Shown one piece after another: positions 44,992-53,370 of a stretch of 59,062 nt of DNA. Made by a program: the position numbers and the translations under genes. The notes below the pieces were generated by a model, which was not told the origin of the DNA, did not search any database, and saw only the letters and a list, made by a program, of their open reading frames with translations. The DNA is from a virus: positions 1-59,062 of the IMG/VR virus record IMGVR_UViG_3300025467_000019; one strand, given 5' to 3'. How positions within the stretch are numbered: position 1 is the stretch's first letter; every line of letters starts with the position of its first letter.

Positions 44992-46935
44992 ATGAAAACA
45001 TTTCCATCAATATATTTGGGTGTTGTAGTACAAAATAATGATCCAGAGTATCGTGGTAGAGTAAAAGTTTGGGTACCACATGCTAATTCAGGGGTTTATA
45101 ATAAATGGGCTGCTCTTAAACAAGACCGCACATTTAAGTTTCCAGGTATTAATATAGACTCTGATTTGAGTTTAATTATAAACGATCTAAAGGATAGTTT
45201 ACCTTGGGCTGAGCAGTGTAGTCCGTTAATGGGTGAAAATGCTTCCGGTACATATAATGCTTATACGGACAAGTCTACTGTTTCTGACGCAGAATACCCT
45301 TATAGTTTATCAGGTACAAATTTTTCAAATTCTTATGCTCAATTTAACTTAAACCAGGAGCGTATGGGAGAGAAACCTGGCTTTGTGTATGAAAAGTATA
45401 ACATGAGGCCGGTAGATGCGTTTACTGATACTACTGCAAATAAAACTAATAACGTAAACCCTACAGGTACACAGTATCGTCCATCAACATATTCAAATGC
45501 CGCTAAAGGTGTATTTTCTATACCAAAAGTAGGCGCTCATGTATGGGTGTTTTTTAGAGACGGAATACCGACGTATCCGGTTTATATGGGTACTTCTTTA
45601 GGTGGAGATGATTTTGCTAGTATATTTAATACTACAGATGGTGACTATCAAGATTACCCACAAACATTTGAAAGTTTAGGTAAAAATACAAGAAACAATG
45701 AAGATCTAAATACTGAAACATACCGCAACAAAATGGTTATTAATCAGCGTGGTGCTGCTTTAGAAATTGTTAACACAACAGATAGAGAATCATTTAAAGT
45801 TACACACTTTGCGGGCGGGTTTTTAGAATTCAACAACAAATATAATTCTTTATTTAGCCCTAAAAACCTACAACTTTTAACATTAAGAGATAAGTTTGAA
45901 ACAGTAAAAGGTCACAATAACCTTTGGGTAGGTAGAGATTTTGATAATATAATACAAGGTGATTATTTTGTTAAAACCGGCAACCTAAATCAAGCTGCTA
46001 TGGCTAACTGGGTTACAGCTTACACCGCTATAGCTAATATATTAGCTTTACCGGAAAGTGATGGTTCAAAAAACACTCTAGCTGCAACAGTAGCCGCCCA
46101 AGCACAAGCTTTAGCTGCTGCTGAAGCAGAGTTAGGTTTTGGTGGTAATTATATTGAAACTGTAACCAAACATAAACTCGTTAACATAGGTTTAGTGTTT
46201 AATCAATTTGCAAGCACAAGATATAACGGTACAGCTAAAACAATTACGCAATATTATAATAATACAGGTACAGCTACTACAACTATACCCGCTATAGAAT
46301 ATACACACATAGATGATATGCCTGGTGGTAATTACACTGTAACCGCTGGTAATAGATATAATTTACTAGTGGGTTCTGGTGGTATAGATATTAAAACAAC
46401 AGGACCAGTTAATTTGGGTGGTACTATACTAGCAGTTGCAGGTAAACAAGTTAATATTGCGTCTTCAGATGATACTAACATTGATGGTGGTACTAATTTA
46501 TCGGTTATAGCTAATATAATGACTTTGAGAACACGTAATCGGCAGCAAGTATTAATTGATGACAATTTGGGAGTAAGTCAAAATGTAGTAATCGGTGGTG
46601 GTCAATATCTTAAAGGAGAAACATATTTACAGCATGTTACTGCACCGGTAGAATTTCAAGTTACAGAGTCTACCAAAATTACAGATACTGGAGCACAAAT
46701 TAGTAAACCAGGTGGTGGCATAATATATAGCGGGGATACTGTCACGTTAGTAATTAATCAATCCCATACCCATTACTTTAAAAATTTACCGTTACAATTA
46801 GTTGCTGATCCTTCTACATTAAACACTCAAGCCGCTGCGGTTAACGGACCAAATACAGCAGTTGCGGCAAGCAGCCCAACTACCCATCATAATTCAGCTG
46901 GTTCAATATCAACACCTATCAACGGACCTGCTTAA
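44992..46935 (+). CDS. baseplate central spike (gp5-like, without lysozyme domain)
   Basis: Cell-puncturing spike of the hub. The N terminus SIYLGVVVQNNDPEYRGRVKVWVPH (residues 6-30) is the OB-fold start of gp5/VgrG proteins. A second OB-fold part, GVFSIPKVGAHVWVFFRDGI (about 173-192) with PVYMGTS, completes it. From about residue 447 the sequence turns to short beta-repeat units (GGNYTVTAGNRYNLLVGSGG; VQQVLIDDNL-type strands), expected for the triple-stranded beta-helix needle. T4 gp5 carries a lysozyme between these parts; I see no EAEK-like lysozyme signature here, so wall lysis must come from elsewhere. C-terminal HTHYF and THHNS stretches could bind a tip metal ion. Confidence 0.65.
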   Translation: MKTFPSIYLGVVVQNNDPEYRGRVKVWVPHANSGVYNKWAALKQDRTFKFPGINIDSDLSLIINDLKDSLPWAEQCSPLMGENASGTYNAYTDKSTVSDAEYPYSLSGTNFSNSYAQFNLNQERMGEKPGFVYEKYNMRPVDAFTDTTANKTNNVNPTGTQYRPSTYSNAAKGVFSIPKVGAHVWVFFRDGIPTYPVYMGTSLGGDDFASIFNTTDGDYQDYPQTFESLGKNTRNNEDLNTETYRNKMVINQRGAALEIVNTTDRESFKVTHFAGGFLEFNNKYNSLFSPKNLQLLTLRDKFETVKGHNNLWVGRDFDNIIQGDYFVKTGNLNQAAMANWVTAYTAIANILALPESDGSKNTLAATVAAQAQALAAAEAELGFGGNYIETVTKHKLVNIGLVFNQFASTRYNGTAKTITQYYNNTGTATTTIPAIEYTHIDDMPGGNYTVTAGNRYNLLVGSGGIDIKTTGPVNLGGTILAVAGKQVNIASSDDTNIDGGTNLSVIANIMTLRTRNRQQVLIDDNLGVSQNVVIGGGQYLKGETYLQHVTAPVEFQVTESTKITDTGAQISKPGGGIIYSGDTVTLVINQSHTHYFKNLPLQLVADPSTLNTQAAAVNGPNTAVAASSPTTHHNSAGSISTPINGPA

Positions 46936-46952
46936 GTTGAAAACTATATAAA

Positions 46953-46973
46953 ATAACGTATTTAATACGTTAT
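46953..46973. promoter_or_regulatory. perfect 21-nt palindrome overlapping the mutase start codon
   Basis: ATAACGTATT (46953-46962), one central T, and AATACGTTAT (46964-46973) are exact reverse complements. The right end overlaps the ATG at 46972. It contains GTATTTAA, part of the recurrent late-type box. A dimeric repressor operator or a start-codon-masking hairpin could both be imagined. Confidence 0.5.
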
Positions 46974-48084
46974 GTACGATTATTTAATAGTAGGTTCAGG
47001 ATTATACGGTTCTGTATTTGCCCACGAAGCTAAAAAAGCAGGTAAAACATGTCTAGTGCTTGAAATGAAAAAACACATAGGTGGTAACATATACACTAAA
47101 GACTATAATGGTATACACATACATGAATACGGCCCTCATATATTTCACACCTCTAGTAAAAAAATATGGGATTACGTGAATCAGTTTGCAACGTTTAATA
47201 ACTTTGTTAATAGGCCTAAAGTAAACTATAAGGATAATTTGTATTCGTTCCCAATAAACCTATTAACACTTTATCAGTTATGGGGAGTTAAAACACCACA
47301 AGAAGCTATTGAAAAGCTTAATAAAAGTAAAATAAAAATAGATAACCCTAAAAATCTTGAAGAATGGTGCTTAAATGAAGTAGGTACGGAATTATACGAA
47401 ACGTTTATTAAAGGATACACACAAAAACAATGGAAAACTAACCCTAAAAACTTACCATCGTTCATTATTAAAAGAATACCTATAAGAACAAATTTTGACG
47501 ACAATTATTATTTTGATACTTATCAAGGTATACCTATAGGGGGTTATACTCAAATAATTGAGAAAATGCTTGACGGTATTGAAGTTAAGCTCAATGTTGA
47601 CTATCTAGCAAATAAAGACGAGTGGGATAAAAAAGCTAAAAAAGTTCTATACACCGGCCCAATAGACGCGTATTTTAATTATTGCTTTGGAGATCTTGAT
47701 TACAGGACTACAAGTTTTGAGCATATATACAAAGAAGTAAAAGATTATCAGGGTAATGCATTAATTAATTATACTGATGCAAATGTACCGTACACTCGTA
47801 TTATTGAACACAAACATTTTGACTGGGTAGATAAAAACTTTACAGTTATAACAAGAGAGTATCCAGAAAATTGGAAACGTGGTTTGACACCGTATTATCC
47901 AATCAATGACGATAGAAACACTAAAGTTTACAAAAAATACAAAGAAAAATCTCAAACTTTAAAAAACGTGCTATTCGGTGGTAGGCTTGCAGAATACAAA
48001 TACTATGATATGCATCAAGTTATAGCAGCTGCTTTGCACGATTTTGAAAAAGAAAACAGTGGTATTATTAATAACAGTTTATAA
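46972..48084 (+). CDS. glf: UDP-galactopyranose mutase
   Basis: FAD enzyme that interconverts UDP-galactopyranose and UDP-galactofuranose, the donor for Galf-containing glycans. The 370-residue length is standard. Residues 1-13 hold the Rossmann GxGxxG (VGSGLYG, 7-13). GGNIYTKDYNGIHIHEYGPH (38-57) with IFHTS is the highly conserved second motif of the family. The middle holds FPINLLTLYQLWG, and the end has FGGRLAEYKYYDMHQVIAAA, where Arg binds the nucleotide sugar phosphates. It opens the glycan cassette and probably supplies a Galf donor to a transferase encoded downstream. A 21-nt palindrome overlaps its start codon. Confidence 0.9.
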   Translation: MYDYLIVGSGLYGSVFAHEAKKAGKTCLVLEMKKHIGGNIYTKDYNGIHIHEYGPHIFHTSSKKIWDYVNQFATFNNFVNRPKVNYKDNLYSFPINLLTLYQLWGVKTPQEAIEKLNKSKIKIDNPKNLEEWCLNEVGTELYETFIKGYTQKQWKTNPKNLPSFIIKRIPIRTNFDDNYYFDTYQGIPIGGYTQIIEKMLDGIEVKLNVDYLANKDEWDKKAKKVLYTGPIDAYFNYCFGDLDYRTTSFEHIYKEVKDYQGNALINYTDANVPYTRIIEHKHFDWVDKNFTVITREYPENWKRGLTPYYPINDDRNTKVYKKYKEKSQTLKNVLFGGRLAEYKYYDMHQVIAAALHDFEKENSGIINNSL

Positions 48085-48094
48085 TTACTTGAAT

Positions 48095-49384
48095 ATGGCA
48101 AAGAAAACTAAACCTCGCATTTTTGTACAACTTGCTTCGTATAGAGACCCGCAATTAGTACCCACGATTAATGATATGTTAGCAAAAGCTGCTAACCCTG
48201 ATCAATTTTCATTTGGTATTTGCTGGCAATATGGAGACGATGAAGATCCAAATATCTATGATAAAAAGAAAAACTTTAGAGTGGTTAAAAAGAAATGGAC
48301 AGAAAGTCAAGGCTTAGGGTGGGCACGTAATATTACCAATTCTCTTTATAAGGGAGAAGAATTCACTCTACAATTAGATTCTCATCACCGTTTCGCCCAA
48401 GACTGGGATAAAATGTTGCTTGAAGATTATGAGCAAGCATTAACAATGTCTCCAAAGCCAGTTATTACAACTTACTGTACACCATTTGACCCTGAAAAAG
48501 AAATTACAGATTTTGGCCCTTGCTTAATGTCTCAATACGAGTTTAGTGCAGATAAGTTACTAATGAGTATGCCATGGTATATTCAAGACTACAAAACACG
48601 TAATAGAGTTATACGTGCACGCACTATAAGTGGTCATTTTATGTTTGCAGCAGGTAAGTTTATTGAAGAAGTACCCTACGATCCAGACATTTATTTTGGT
48701 GGCTACACAGAAGAAACAACAATGAGTGTAAGAGCGTGGACGACCGGTTATGATTTTTTTAGTCCTTACCGTCAATACATTTGGCACGAATATACACGTA
48801 GTTATCGCGTTAAACACTGGGATGATCATGGTACAGAAAAACATACCGGTAAAACTTCAGGTGAAAGAGATGTCTATGCTCGTAACAAAACACGTCAAAT
48901 ATTTGGTCAAGAAGACCATGGTATTGACTTAGGTATATACGGTTTAGGTACAGCCCGTACTTTACAGGAATATGAAAAGTTCGGCGGTTTTGACTTTAAA
49001 AATTGTAGAATACAAGACTATACATTAAAAGTAAATGAACCACCGAACCCTACAGATTATAATACGCAATTTATTAGTAAAGGACGTAAAATACACATCG
49101 ACTGGGATATAGGGTTTTTCTTGAAAGAAAAACAAGAAGGAGATGAGGTGCAATTTTTAACTTTCGGTGTATTGACTCAAAGTGACGTGGAACTATACAG
49201 ACAAGACTTTACTAGAGAAAAGAACCCTAATCATGTTGATTTTAAAGTCAACGAGCACGGAGCAGCATTTCGTAGTATAGATAAGCCTTATAAGATTGTT
49301 ATGTATGCAAACTGGAAAAATAAAGGCTGGGGTAATAGATACGAAAGAGTAATACCTACACTTGCAATGCAAGAAGGACCATGA
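48095..49384 (+). CDS. GT60-like glycosyltransferase (Skp1-hydroxyproline GlcNAc-transferase relative)
   Basis: The 429-residue product matches GlcNAc family PF11397 / CAZy GT60, known from Dictyostelium Gnt1, which adds GlcNAc to a hydroxyproline of Skp1. Diagnostic parts: RIFVQLASYRDPQLVPTI (8-25), FGICWQYGDD (40-49), GLGWARNI (73-80), and GEEFTLQLDSHHRFAQDWD (87-105), where the DSHHRF core is the metal-binding acidic motif. ISGHFMFAAGKFIEE with YFGGYTEE follows. I choose ATG 48095 over an upstream in-frame start that overlaps the mutase. The C-terminal ~120 residues are an extra domain. The acceptor here is unknown; collagen-like viral fibres or Thr/Ser residues are candidates. Bacterial and viral members exist, so the eukaryotic function need not hold. 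Confidence 0.8.
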   Translation: MAKKTKPRIFVQLASYRDPQLVPTINDMLAKAANPDQFSFGICWQYGDDEDPNIYDKKKNFRVVKKKWTESQGLGWARNITNSLYKGEEFTLQLDSHHRFAQDWDKMLLEDYEQALTMSPKPVITTYCTPFDPEKEITDFGPCLMSQYEFSADKLLMSMPWYIQDYKTRNRVIRARTISGHFMFAAGKFIEEVPYDPDIYFGGYTEETTMSVRAWTTGYDFFSPYRQYIWHEYTRSYRVKHWDDHGTEKHTGKTSGERDVYARNKTRQIFGQEDHGIDLGIYGLGTARTLQEYEKFGGFDFKNCRIQDYTLKVNEPPNPTDYNTQFISKGRKIHIDWDIGFFLKEKQEGDEVQFLTFGVLTQSDVELYRQDFTREKNPNHVDFKVNEHGAAFRSIDKPYKIVMYANWKNKGWGNRYERVIPTLAMQEGP

Positions 49385-50559
49385 GAATTGTCTTTATATT
49401 AATAGGTAATAGTAGAAGAAGTAACTATTTAGACGGTGACACCCTTCGCTACGGCAATGGAGGGGGGTCTGGAACTGATTCTAGTACTATTGTGGTTGCC
49501 GAGCAATTAGCTTTACATGGCCACGAAGTAGTAGTTACTTCTGATAAACTCGAACCATTACTTGAAGAAGAGTATGCAAAACAGGGTGTACATTTCAATG
49601 CAGGTAAAAAGGTAAGAGGTGTATACTATACCGACATTAACTTTACAAACATTGAAAGTAAAGCTTTTGATGTTATTATAAGCAGTCTATGGTTTCATGA
49701 CTACTCTAAACTGCCTATAACTGTTAGTAAAGCTATAATTTATTGGTGCCACATGCAATGGATATACGGTATAGGCGAAATTACAGATTATGCAAAAGCT
49801 AATAATTTAAGAATAGGCTTTGTTAACATTTCTAGTTGGGAAAAAAGCATGAATCAAGATGTAATTGATAATACAGTCACTCAATTACCAAACACTATAA
49901 GCAAAACTATTCCTAACCCGATAATGGATGACATTATTAATGAAGTACTTGCTACCAATCCAGTAAAAAAGAAACATAAATTTGTTTTTCATGCTTCTTG
50001 GGCAAGAGGTGGTAACGTAGCTATACAGTCTATAAGAGATTTAAACTGGCCAGATGCAGAATTACATGCATTTGACTATTTAATGACTATACATAATCAT
50101 GAAGATTCGTTTTTTCATAAACATGCCGGGGTTGATAAACAAACGCTTTTTACCCATATAGCAGAAAGCGAATATTTTGTATACCCTCTTTATACACCTT
50201 ATAAAGATGTACATAAGGACACATTTTCATGCGTGGTAGCAGAAGCAATAGCACTTGGTGCAGTACCTGTAACTTATCCGCTCGGCGCTTTACCTGAAAA
50301 CTTCGAAGGCTACTGTGCATGGCTAGACTTTCCAGCAAGAGCAGATCCGGAAGTTATGCAAAAAGAATCTTTATCTAAAGATGAGACTGGTCTGTTTACT
50401 TGTACTGATAATATCGTTAAAAAGTTAAACTACTTAGACAATAACCCGGAGTTAAAACAGAAAGTTCAAACTGAAGGTAAAAAATTTATATTAGATAAAC
50501 TCAACGCAAATAAGGTAGGTAATATGTGGGTTGAGTTTATAACTGAACTCACTACATAA
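49381..50559 (+). CDS. GT-B glycosyltransferase (GT4-type)
   Basis: The 392-residue product reads as a two-domain GT-B transferase. The N-terminal domain has MRIVFILIG, a Gly-rich GNGGGSGTDSST loop (25-36) that replaces the typical GG donor/acceptor loop, and an EQLALHGHEVVVTSD helix-strand (41-55). The C-terminal domain begins KFVFHASWARGGNVAIQSI (about 199-217). KDTFSCVVAEAIALGAVPVT (about 274-293) is the E-x7-E-like donor-binding motif, with CVVAEAIALG diagnostic of retaining GT4-like enzymes. It overlaps the GT60-like gene by 4 nt (ATGA type), which points to one operon. The sugar donor cannot be told. Confidence 0.75.
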   Translation: MRIVFILIGNSRRSNYLDGDTLRYGNGGGSGTDSSTIVVAEQLALHGHEVVVTSDKLEPLLEEEYAKQGVHFNAGKKVRGVYYTDINFTNIESKAFDVIISSLWFHDYSKLPITVSKAIIYWCHMQWIYGIGEITDYAKANNLRIGFVNISSWEKSMNQDVIDNTVTQLPNTISKTIPNPIMDDIINEVLATNPVKKKHKFVFHASWARGGNVAIQSIRDLNWPDAELHAFDYLMTIHNHEDSFFHKHAGVDKQTLFTHIAESEYFVYPLYTPYKDVHKDTFSCVVAEAIALGAVPVTYPLGALPENFEGYCAWLDFPARADPEVMQKESLSKDETGLFTCTDNIVKKLNYLDNNPELKQKVQTEGKKFILDKLNANKVGNMWVEFITELTT

Positions 50560-50563
50560 CCAT

Positions 50564-51268
50564 ATGCATAGAATTGTAAGTTTTTATCAAGAGGATCTAC
50601 CTGAGGAACTTGTAGTTTTACAAAAAAGAGTATTTGATCATTTTAGTATACCTCTTGAGCAAGTAAAATTTCCTGTAGATAATAATGGCCATGCTTATGC
50701 TATAGAAGATTACTTAAGAAGTACTCATGATTGGAGTAGTATAACTATATTTGATGTTGACTGTGTACCGTTTGAAAGAGTAGCTATTGATAGAGCATTA
50801 GATCTTATTAAAGACGGCAACACTGTATACGGTAACATACAAGCTTCCAATACCGGAGAGCACTCACCGTACAAATCGCCGCCTTTTGCTGCACCAAGTT
50901 TTTTAAATTTTACACGTAACATATGGGATGATTATATAAAAATATGGGACAATAAAAAAACTACAAACGGGGTATTTCAATTTCAACATTATCCTAATCC
51001 TGACGGTATAGAAGTAGAAGCAGATGTAGCTGAGGTTTTTACTAGAGAAAATGAAAAACGAGGTGTAAGGATAATGCTAGCATATCCTACTAAAAGCCCG
51101 TATGATGATACATGGAAGTATAAAGCGTATTTTGGTTATCCTTATTTCTCATACGGCAATTGTACTGAGTTTGCTAGTGGGACTTGTCATAATTTTCAAA
51201 TTAGAATACCCGACAAACAGAGATACTTTATTAAATATTGCAACAACATATTAAATGAAAATAAATGA
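50564..51268 (+). CDS. GT-A-like protein with DxD motif
   Basis: The 234-residue product has SITIFDVDCVPFERVAIDRAL (59-79), whose DVD at 64-66 follows a hydrophobic strand as the metal-binding DxD does in GT-A transferases. The N terminus (HRIVSFYQEDLPEELVVLQK) is a strand plus helix, and a later region (GVFQFQHYPNPDGIEVEADV, about 143-162) could be the acceptor side. The lengths and motif spacing match no single CAZy family I can name. Position within the cassette, 4 nt after a GT-B gene and overlapping a GT25 gene by 14 nt, supports a transferase role. Confidence 0.55.
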   Translation: MHRIVSFYQEDLPEELVVLQKRVFDHFSIPLEQVKFPVDNNGHAYAIEDYLRSTHDWSSITIFDVDCVPFERVAIDRALDLIKDGNTVYGNIQASNTGEHSPYKSPPFAAPSFLNFTRNIWDDYIKIWDNKKTTNGVFQFQHYPNPDGIEVEADVAEVFTRENEKRGVRIMLAYPTKSPYDDTWKYKAYFGYPYFSYGNCTEFASGTCHNFQIRIPDKQRYFIKYCNNILNENK

Positions 51269-51932
51269 GTTTTTTCAAAAAGGGTATTATATTAATTTGG
51301 ACCGACGTACTGATAGAAGAGCTGAGTTCGAACAAGAAGTCAAAAGAATTGGTCTAGAGGGTTTTTTTGAAAGAGTACCTGGCGTAGATGGTAGTAATGA
51401 ACCGTCTGAACTAAAGAAACATAACTATTGTGGTGCTTCATATGCAAAGATATTTAAAGATGCAAATGAGAAGGGGTACGAGCGGTTTTTAATATTTGAA
51501 GATGATGTACAGTTTTTTGATCGTGATGGTGTGAGTGGTTTAGAATTGATTGAAAAAGCTTTAGATCAATTACAGAAATTCCCTGACTGGGATATGATAT
51601 ATTTCGGGTGCTACACTTTTGATAAAACTATTTATCATGTTTCGGAGAATTTAATTTCAGCTAATCAAATATTAACTACACATGCAATTGGTTATAATAA
51701 GAAAGGAATGCATATGTATCTACAATATAATCCTTTCTTTCACTGCCCTATTGATGGGTGGTTAGGTGAACGTAAAGAACTTACAAAATATATAGTGTAC
51801 CCTTTAGCAGTAATACAAAGAGAGAGTAGAAGTGACCTAGATGCATGGGGTTGGGCACCTAATGCTTTCCATTGGGATGAAAACTTTATTAAAAAGCATA
51901 GTAAATTAATACAAACATTTGAAATAGAATGA
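51255..51932 (+). CDS. GT25 family glycosyltransferase
   Basis: The 225-residue product is a compact member of glycosyltransferase family 25. YYINLDRRTDRRAEFE (11-26) is the family start, followed by VPGVDGS (41-47), CGASYAKIFKDANEKGYERF (59-78) and LIFEDDVQFFD (79-89), where the EDD acts as the metal-binding acidic motif. DWDMIYFGCY later corresponds to the next core strand, and PIDGWLGE near the end to a further acceptor-site motif. GT25 includes bacterial LPS galactosyltransferases and the animal collagen beta-galactosyltransferases. With Gly-X-Ser collagen-like fibres encoded in the window the latter is thought-provoking, although no hydroxylysine can be expected in the repeats, which lack Lys. 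Confidence 0.85.
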   Translation: MKINEFFQKGYYINLDRRTDRRAEFEQEVKRIGLEGFFERVPGVDGSNEPSELKKHNYCGASYAKIFKDANEKGYERFLIFEDDVQFFDRDGVSGLELIEKALDQLQKFPDWDMIYFGCYTFDKTIYHVSENLISANQILTTHAIGYNKKGMHMYLQYNPFFHCPIDGWLGERKELTKYIVYPLAVIQRESRSDLDAWGWAPNAFHWDENFIKKHSKLIQTFEIE

Positions 51933-52765
51933 GTGTAGATATAACATCTAATTATGTTACCTGTCACATGATAGGTAGATTAGGCAATCAAATGTTTCAA
52001 ATTGCTAATGCTTATGCACAATCATTAAGACACAATAGACAATTATTATTACCAAAAAGTGACACCTCTGTAAGTGATTATTTTGATACTGTACACCGTA
52101 AACTACAGTTCATATTGGATAAATCCCCTGTAGATCAACCAAATGTACATACTATACATGCTACATATCATTATACAGAATACAAACCACATGACATAAT
52201 GCCTACTGTATTTAAAGGATATTTTGAGAGTGAAAAGTACTTTATAGATTATAAAGATAAAATAAAGGAACTATTTGGTCCGACAGAAGAATTCATCAAT
52301 GAAGCTTATAGAGAATACCCGCAATTGATTAATGGTACAACAGCAGCTATTAACGTAAGACGTGGAGATTTCTTAACTTTTCCTAAGAGTCATCCTGTAA
52401 TAAGCTTGGATTATATATATAAAGCTGTAGATTTATTACCCAAAGTCGACACTATATTTGTATTGAGTGATGATATATATTGGTGTAAAGATAATATTGA
52501 AATACCAAATGCTATATTTGTACCTTATTCCACGTACAAAGCACTATGGTTTCTTTCTTTATGTAAACACTTTGTAATATCTAATTCAACGTTTTCTTGG
52601 TGGGGGGCTTACTTATCTAAACACCCTACCAAAACAGTTATTGCACCGGAAGTGTGGTTCGGACCTGATATATTATCTCATACCGACCCGAAAGACATTT
52701 ACTGTGACGGTTGGATTAAAGCACCTGCCGTATATGACCCGTCTGGTTTTATTTTACCAGGCTGA
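51929..52765 (+). CDS. GT11 family alpha-1,2-fucosyltransferase-like protein
   Basis: The 278-residue product fits CAZy GT11. IGRLGNQMFQIANAYA (15-30) is the family start. AAINVRRGDFL (138-148) is the GDP-fucose-binding (H)xRRGD motif, with Asn instead of the usual His at its first position. VLSDDIYWCKDNI and later CKHFVISNSTFSWWGAYLS complete motifs II and III. Its start overlaps the GT25 stop by 4 nt. GT11 enzymes add fucose to galactose, so it may terminate a Gal-containing chain built by the preceding enzymes (inference). Its 3' end overlaps by 67 nt the end of a small minus-strand gene. Confidence 0.85.
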   Translation: MSVDITSNYVTCHMIGRLGNQMFQIANAYAQSLRHNRQLLLPKSDTSVSDYFDTVHRKLQFILDKSPVDQPNVHTIHATYHYTEYKPHDIMPTVFKGYFESEKYFIDYKDKIKELFGPTEEFINEAYREYPQLINGTTAAINVRRGDFLTFPKSHPVISLDYIYKAVDLLPKVDTIFVLSDDIYWCKDNIEIPNAIFVPYSTYKALWFLSLCKHFVISNSTFSWWGAYLSKHPTKTVIAPEVWFGPDILSHTDPKDIYCDGWIKAPAVYDPSGFILPG

Positions 52766-52869
52766 GTCTTTTTACTTTTCTTATCTTTTTTAAATATATT
52801 GTCCCAATTGTTTCCGTATTCTTCTTGAGTTACGGAAAAGGGACGTGATTTACTGCCTTTACCAGCCAT
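52699..52869 (-). CDS. small basic protein (MAGKGS type), 56 aa
   Basis: A 56-codon frame starts MAGKGSKSRPFSVTQEEYG, continues NWDNIFKKDKKSKK and ends before a stop inside the fucosyltransferase gene. The N-terminal pattern MAGKGSxxRPxxVxxxxYxxNWDxIF recurs in small phage proteins of unknown function, so I judge it real despite its 67-nt antisense overlap. It is very basic, without membrane segments. It lies 1 nt after the stop of the 164-aa gene and thus belongs to the minus-strand operon that begins at 53937. Confidence 0.7.
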   Translation of the reverse strand: MAGKGSKSRPFSVTQEEYGNNWDNIFKKDKKSKKTQPGKIKPDGSYTAGALIQPSQ

Positions 52870-52870
52870 A

Positions 52871-53365
52871 TTAACTTCTTGGTAAAATATTATCAGTTGT
52901 TAGTACGTAAACCGGTTCTTTAGTTTTAACTTTAAGATTTTCCGGTTTAAAGAACTTATTAGGTACATTTGCAATTGCTTGCCCAATAGACGTTACAGGG
53001 TATTTTTGACCTTTCTTAGATGCATTAAAGTTATATGAACTCTTTTTAATAGAATCAACAACCGTAGCTACATCTTGATCTTCAGGAATCTGTAATACCC
53101 ATCCAACTAGATCTTTATTAATAATTTTATTAGTATCAGATACAAGAATAACAAACTGTTGCTTAGGCTTAGGTTCACCCTCTTCATCATTACCAGTTTC
53201 TTCAGATGCAGCTACTCCTTCTTCAACAGTAGTAGCTGTTTCATCAACAGCTACAGTATTGTTGCTTAAAAGATCAATAATTTCATTGATCTTGTTTTCA
53301 TCCTCTACGGTTTGTTGTAAAGCTGCAACTACAGCTTGTAATTTAACGTACTCTTCTTTTGGCAT
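52871..53365 (-). CDS. hypothetical protein, 164 aa
   Basis: Unrecognised protein. Residues 1-32 are a helical coiled-coil-like part (EEYVKLQAVVAALQQTVEDE), residues ~38-66 an acidic linker, and residues ~70-164 a folded domain (FVILVSDTNKIINKDLVGWVLQI) with alternating strands and helices, ending in VYVLTTDNIL. The small coiled-coil-plus-domain layout suggests a virion-associated or nucleoid protein, but I cannot assign it. It follows the 188-aa gene after 5 nt, and the small basic protein gene starts right after it. Confidence 0.6.
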   Translation of the reverse strand: MPKEEYVKLQAVVAALQQTVEDENKINEIIDLLSNNTVAVDETATTVEEGVAASEETGNDEEGEPKPKQQFVILVSDTNKIINKDLVGWVLQIPEDQDVATVVDSIKKSSYNFNASKKGQKYPVTSIGQAIANVPNKFFKPENLKVKTKEPVYVLTTDNILPRS

Positions 53366-53370
53366 TTTTA

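Noticed and set aside
44992-46935. Lysozyme domain inside the spike protein
   Set aside because: T4 gp5 has one, but I see no lysozyme signature between the OB-fold and the beta-helix here.
48044-48094. Upstream in-frame start of the GT60-like gene giving 17 more residues
   Set aside because: The extension overlaps the mutase gene and has no family similarity, while the ATG at 48095 starts at the usual conserved N terminus.
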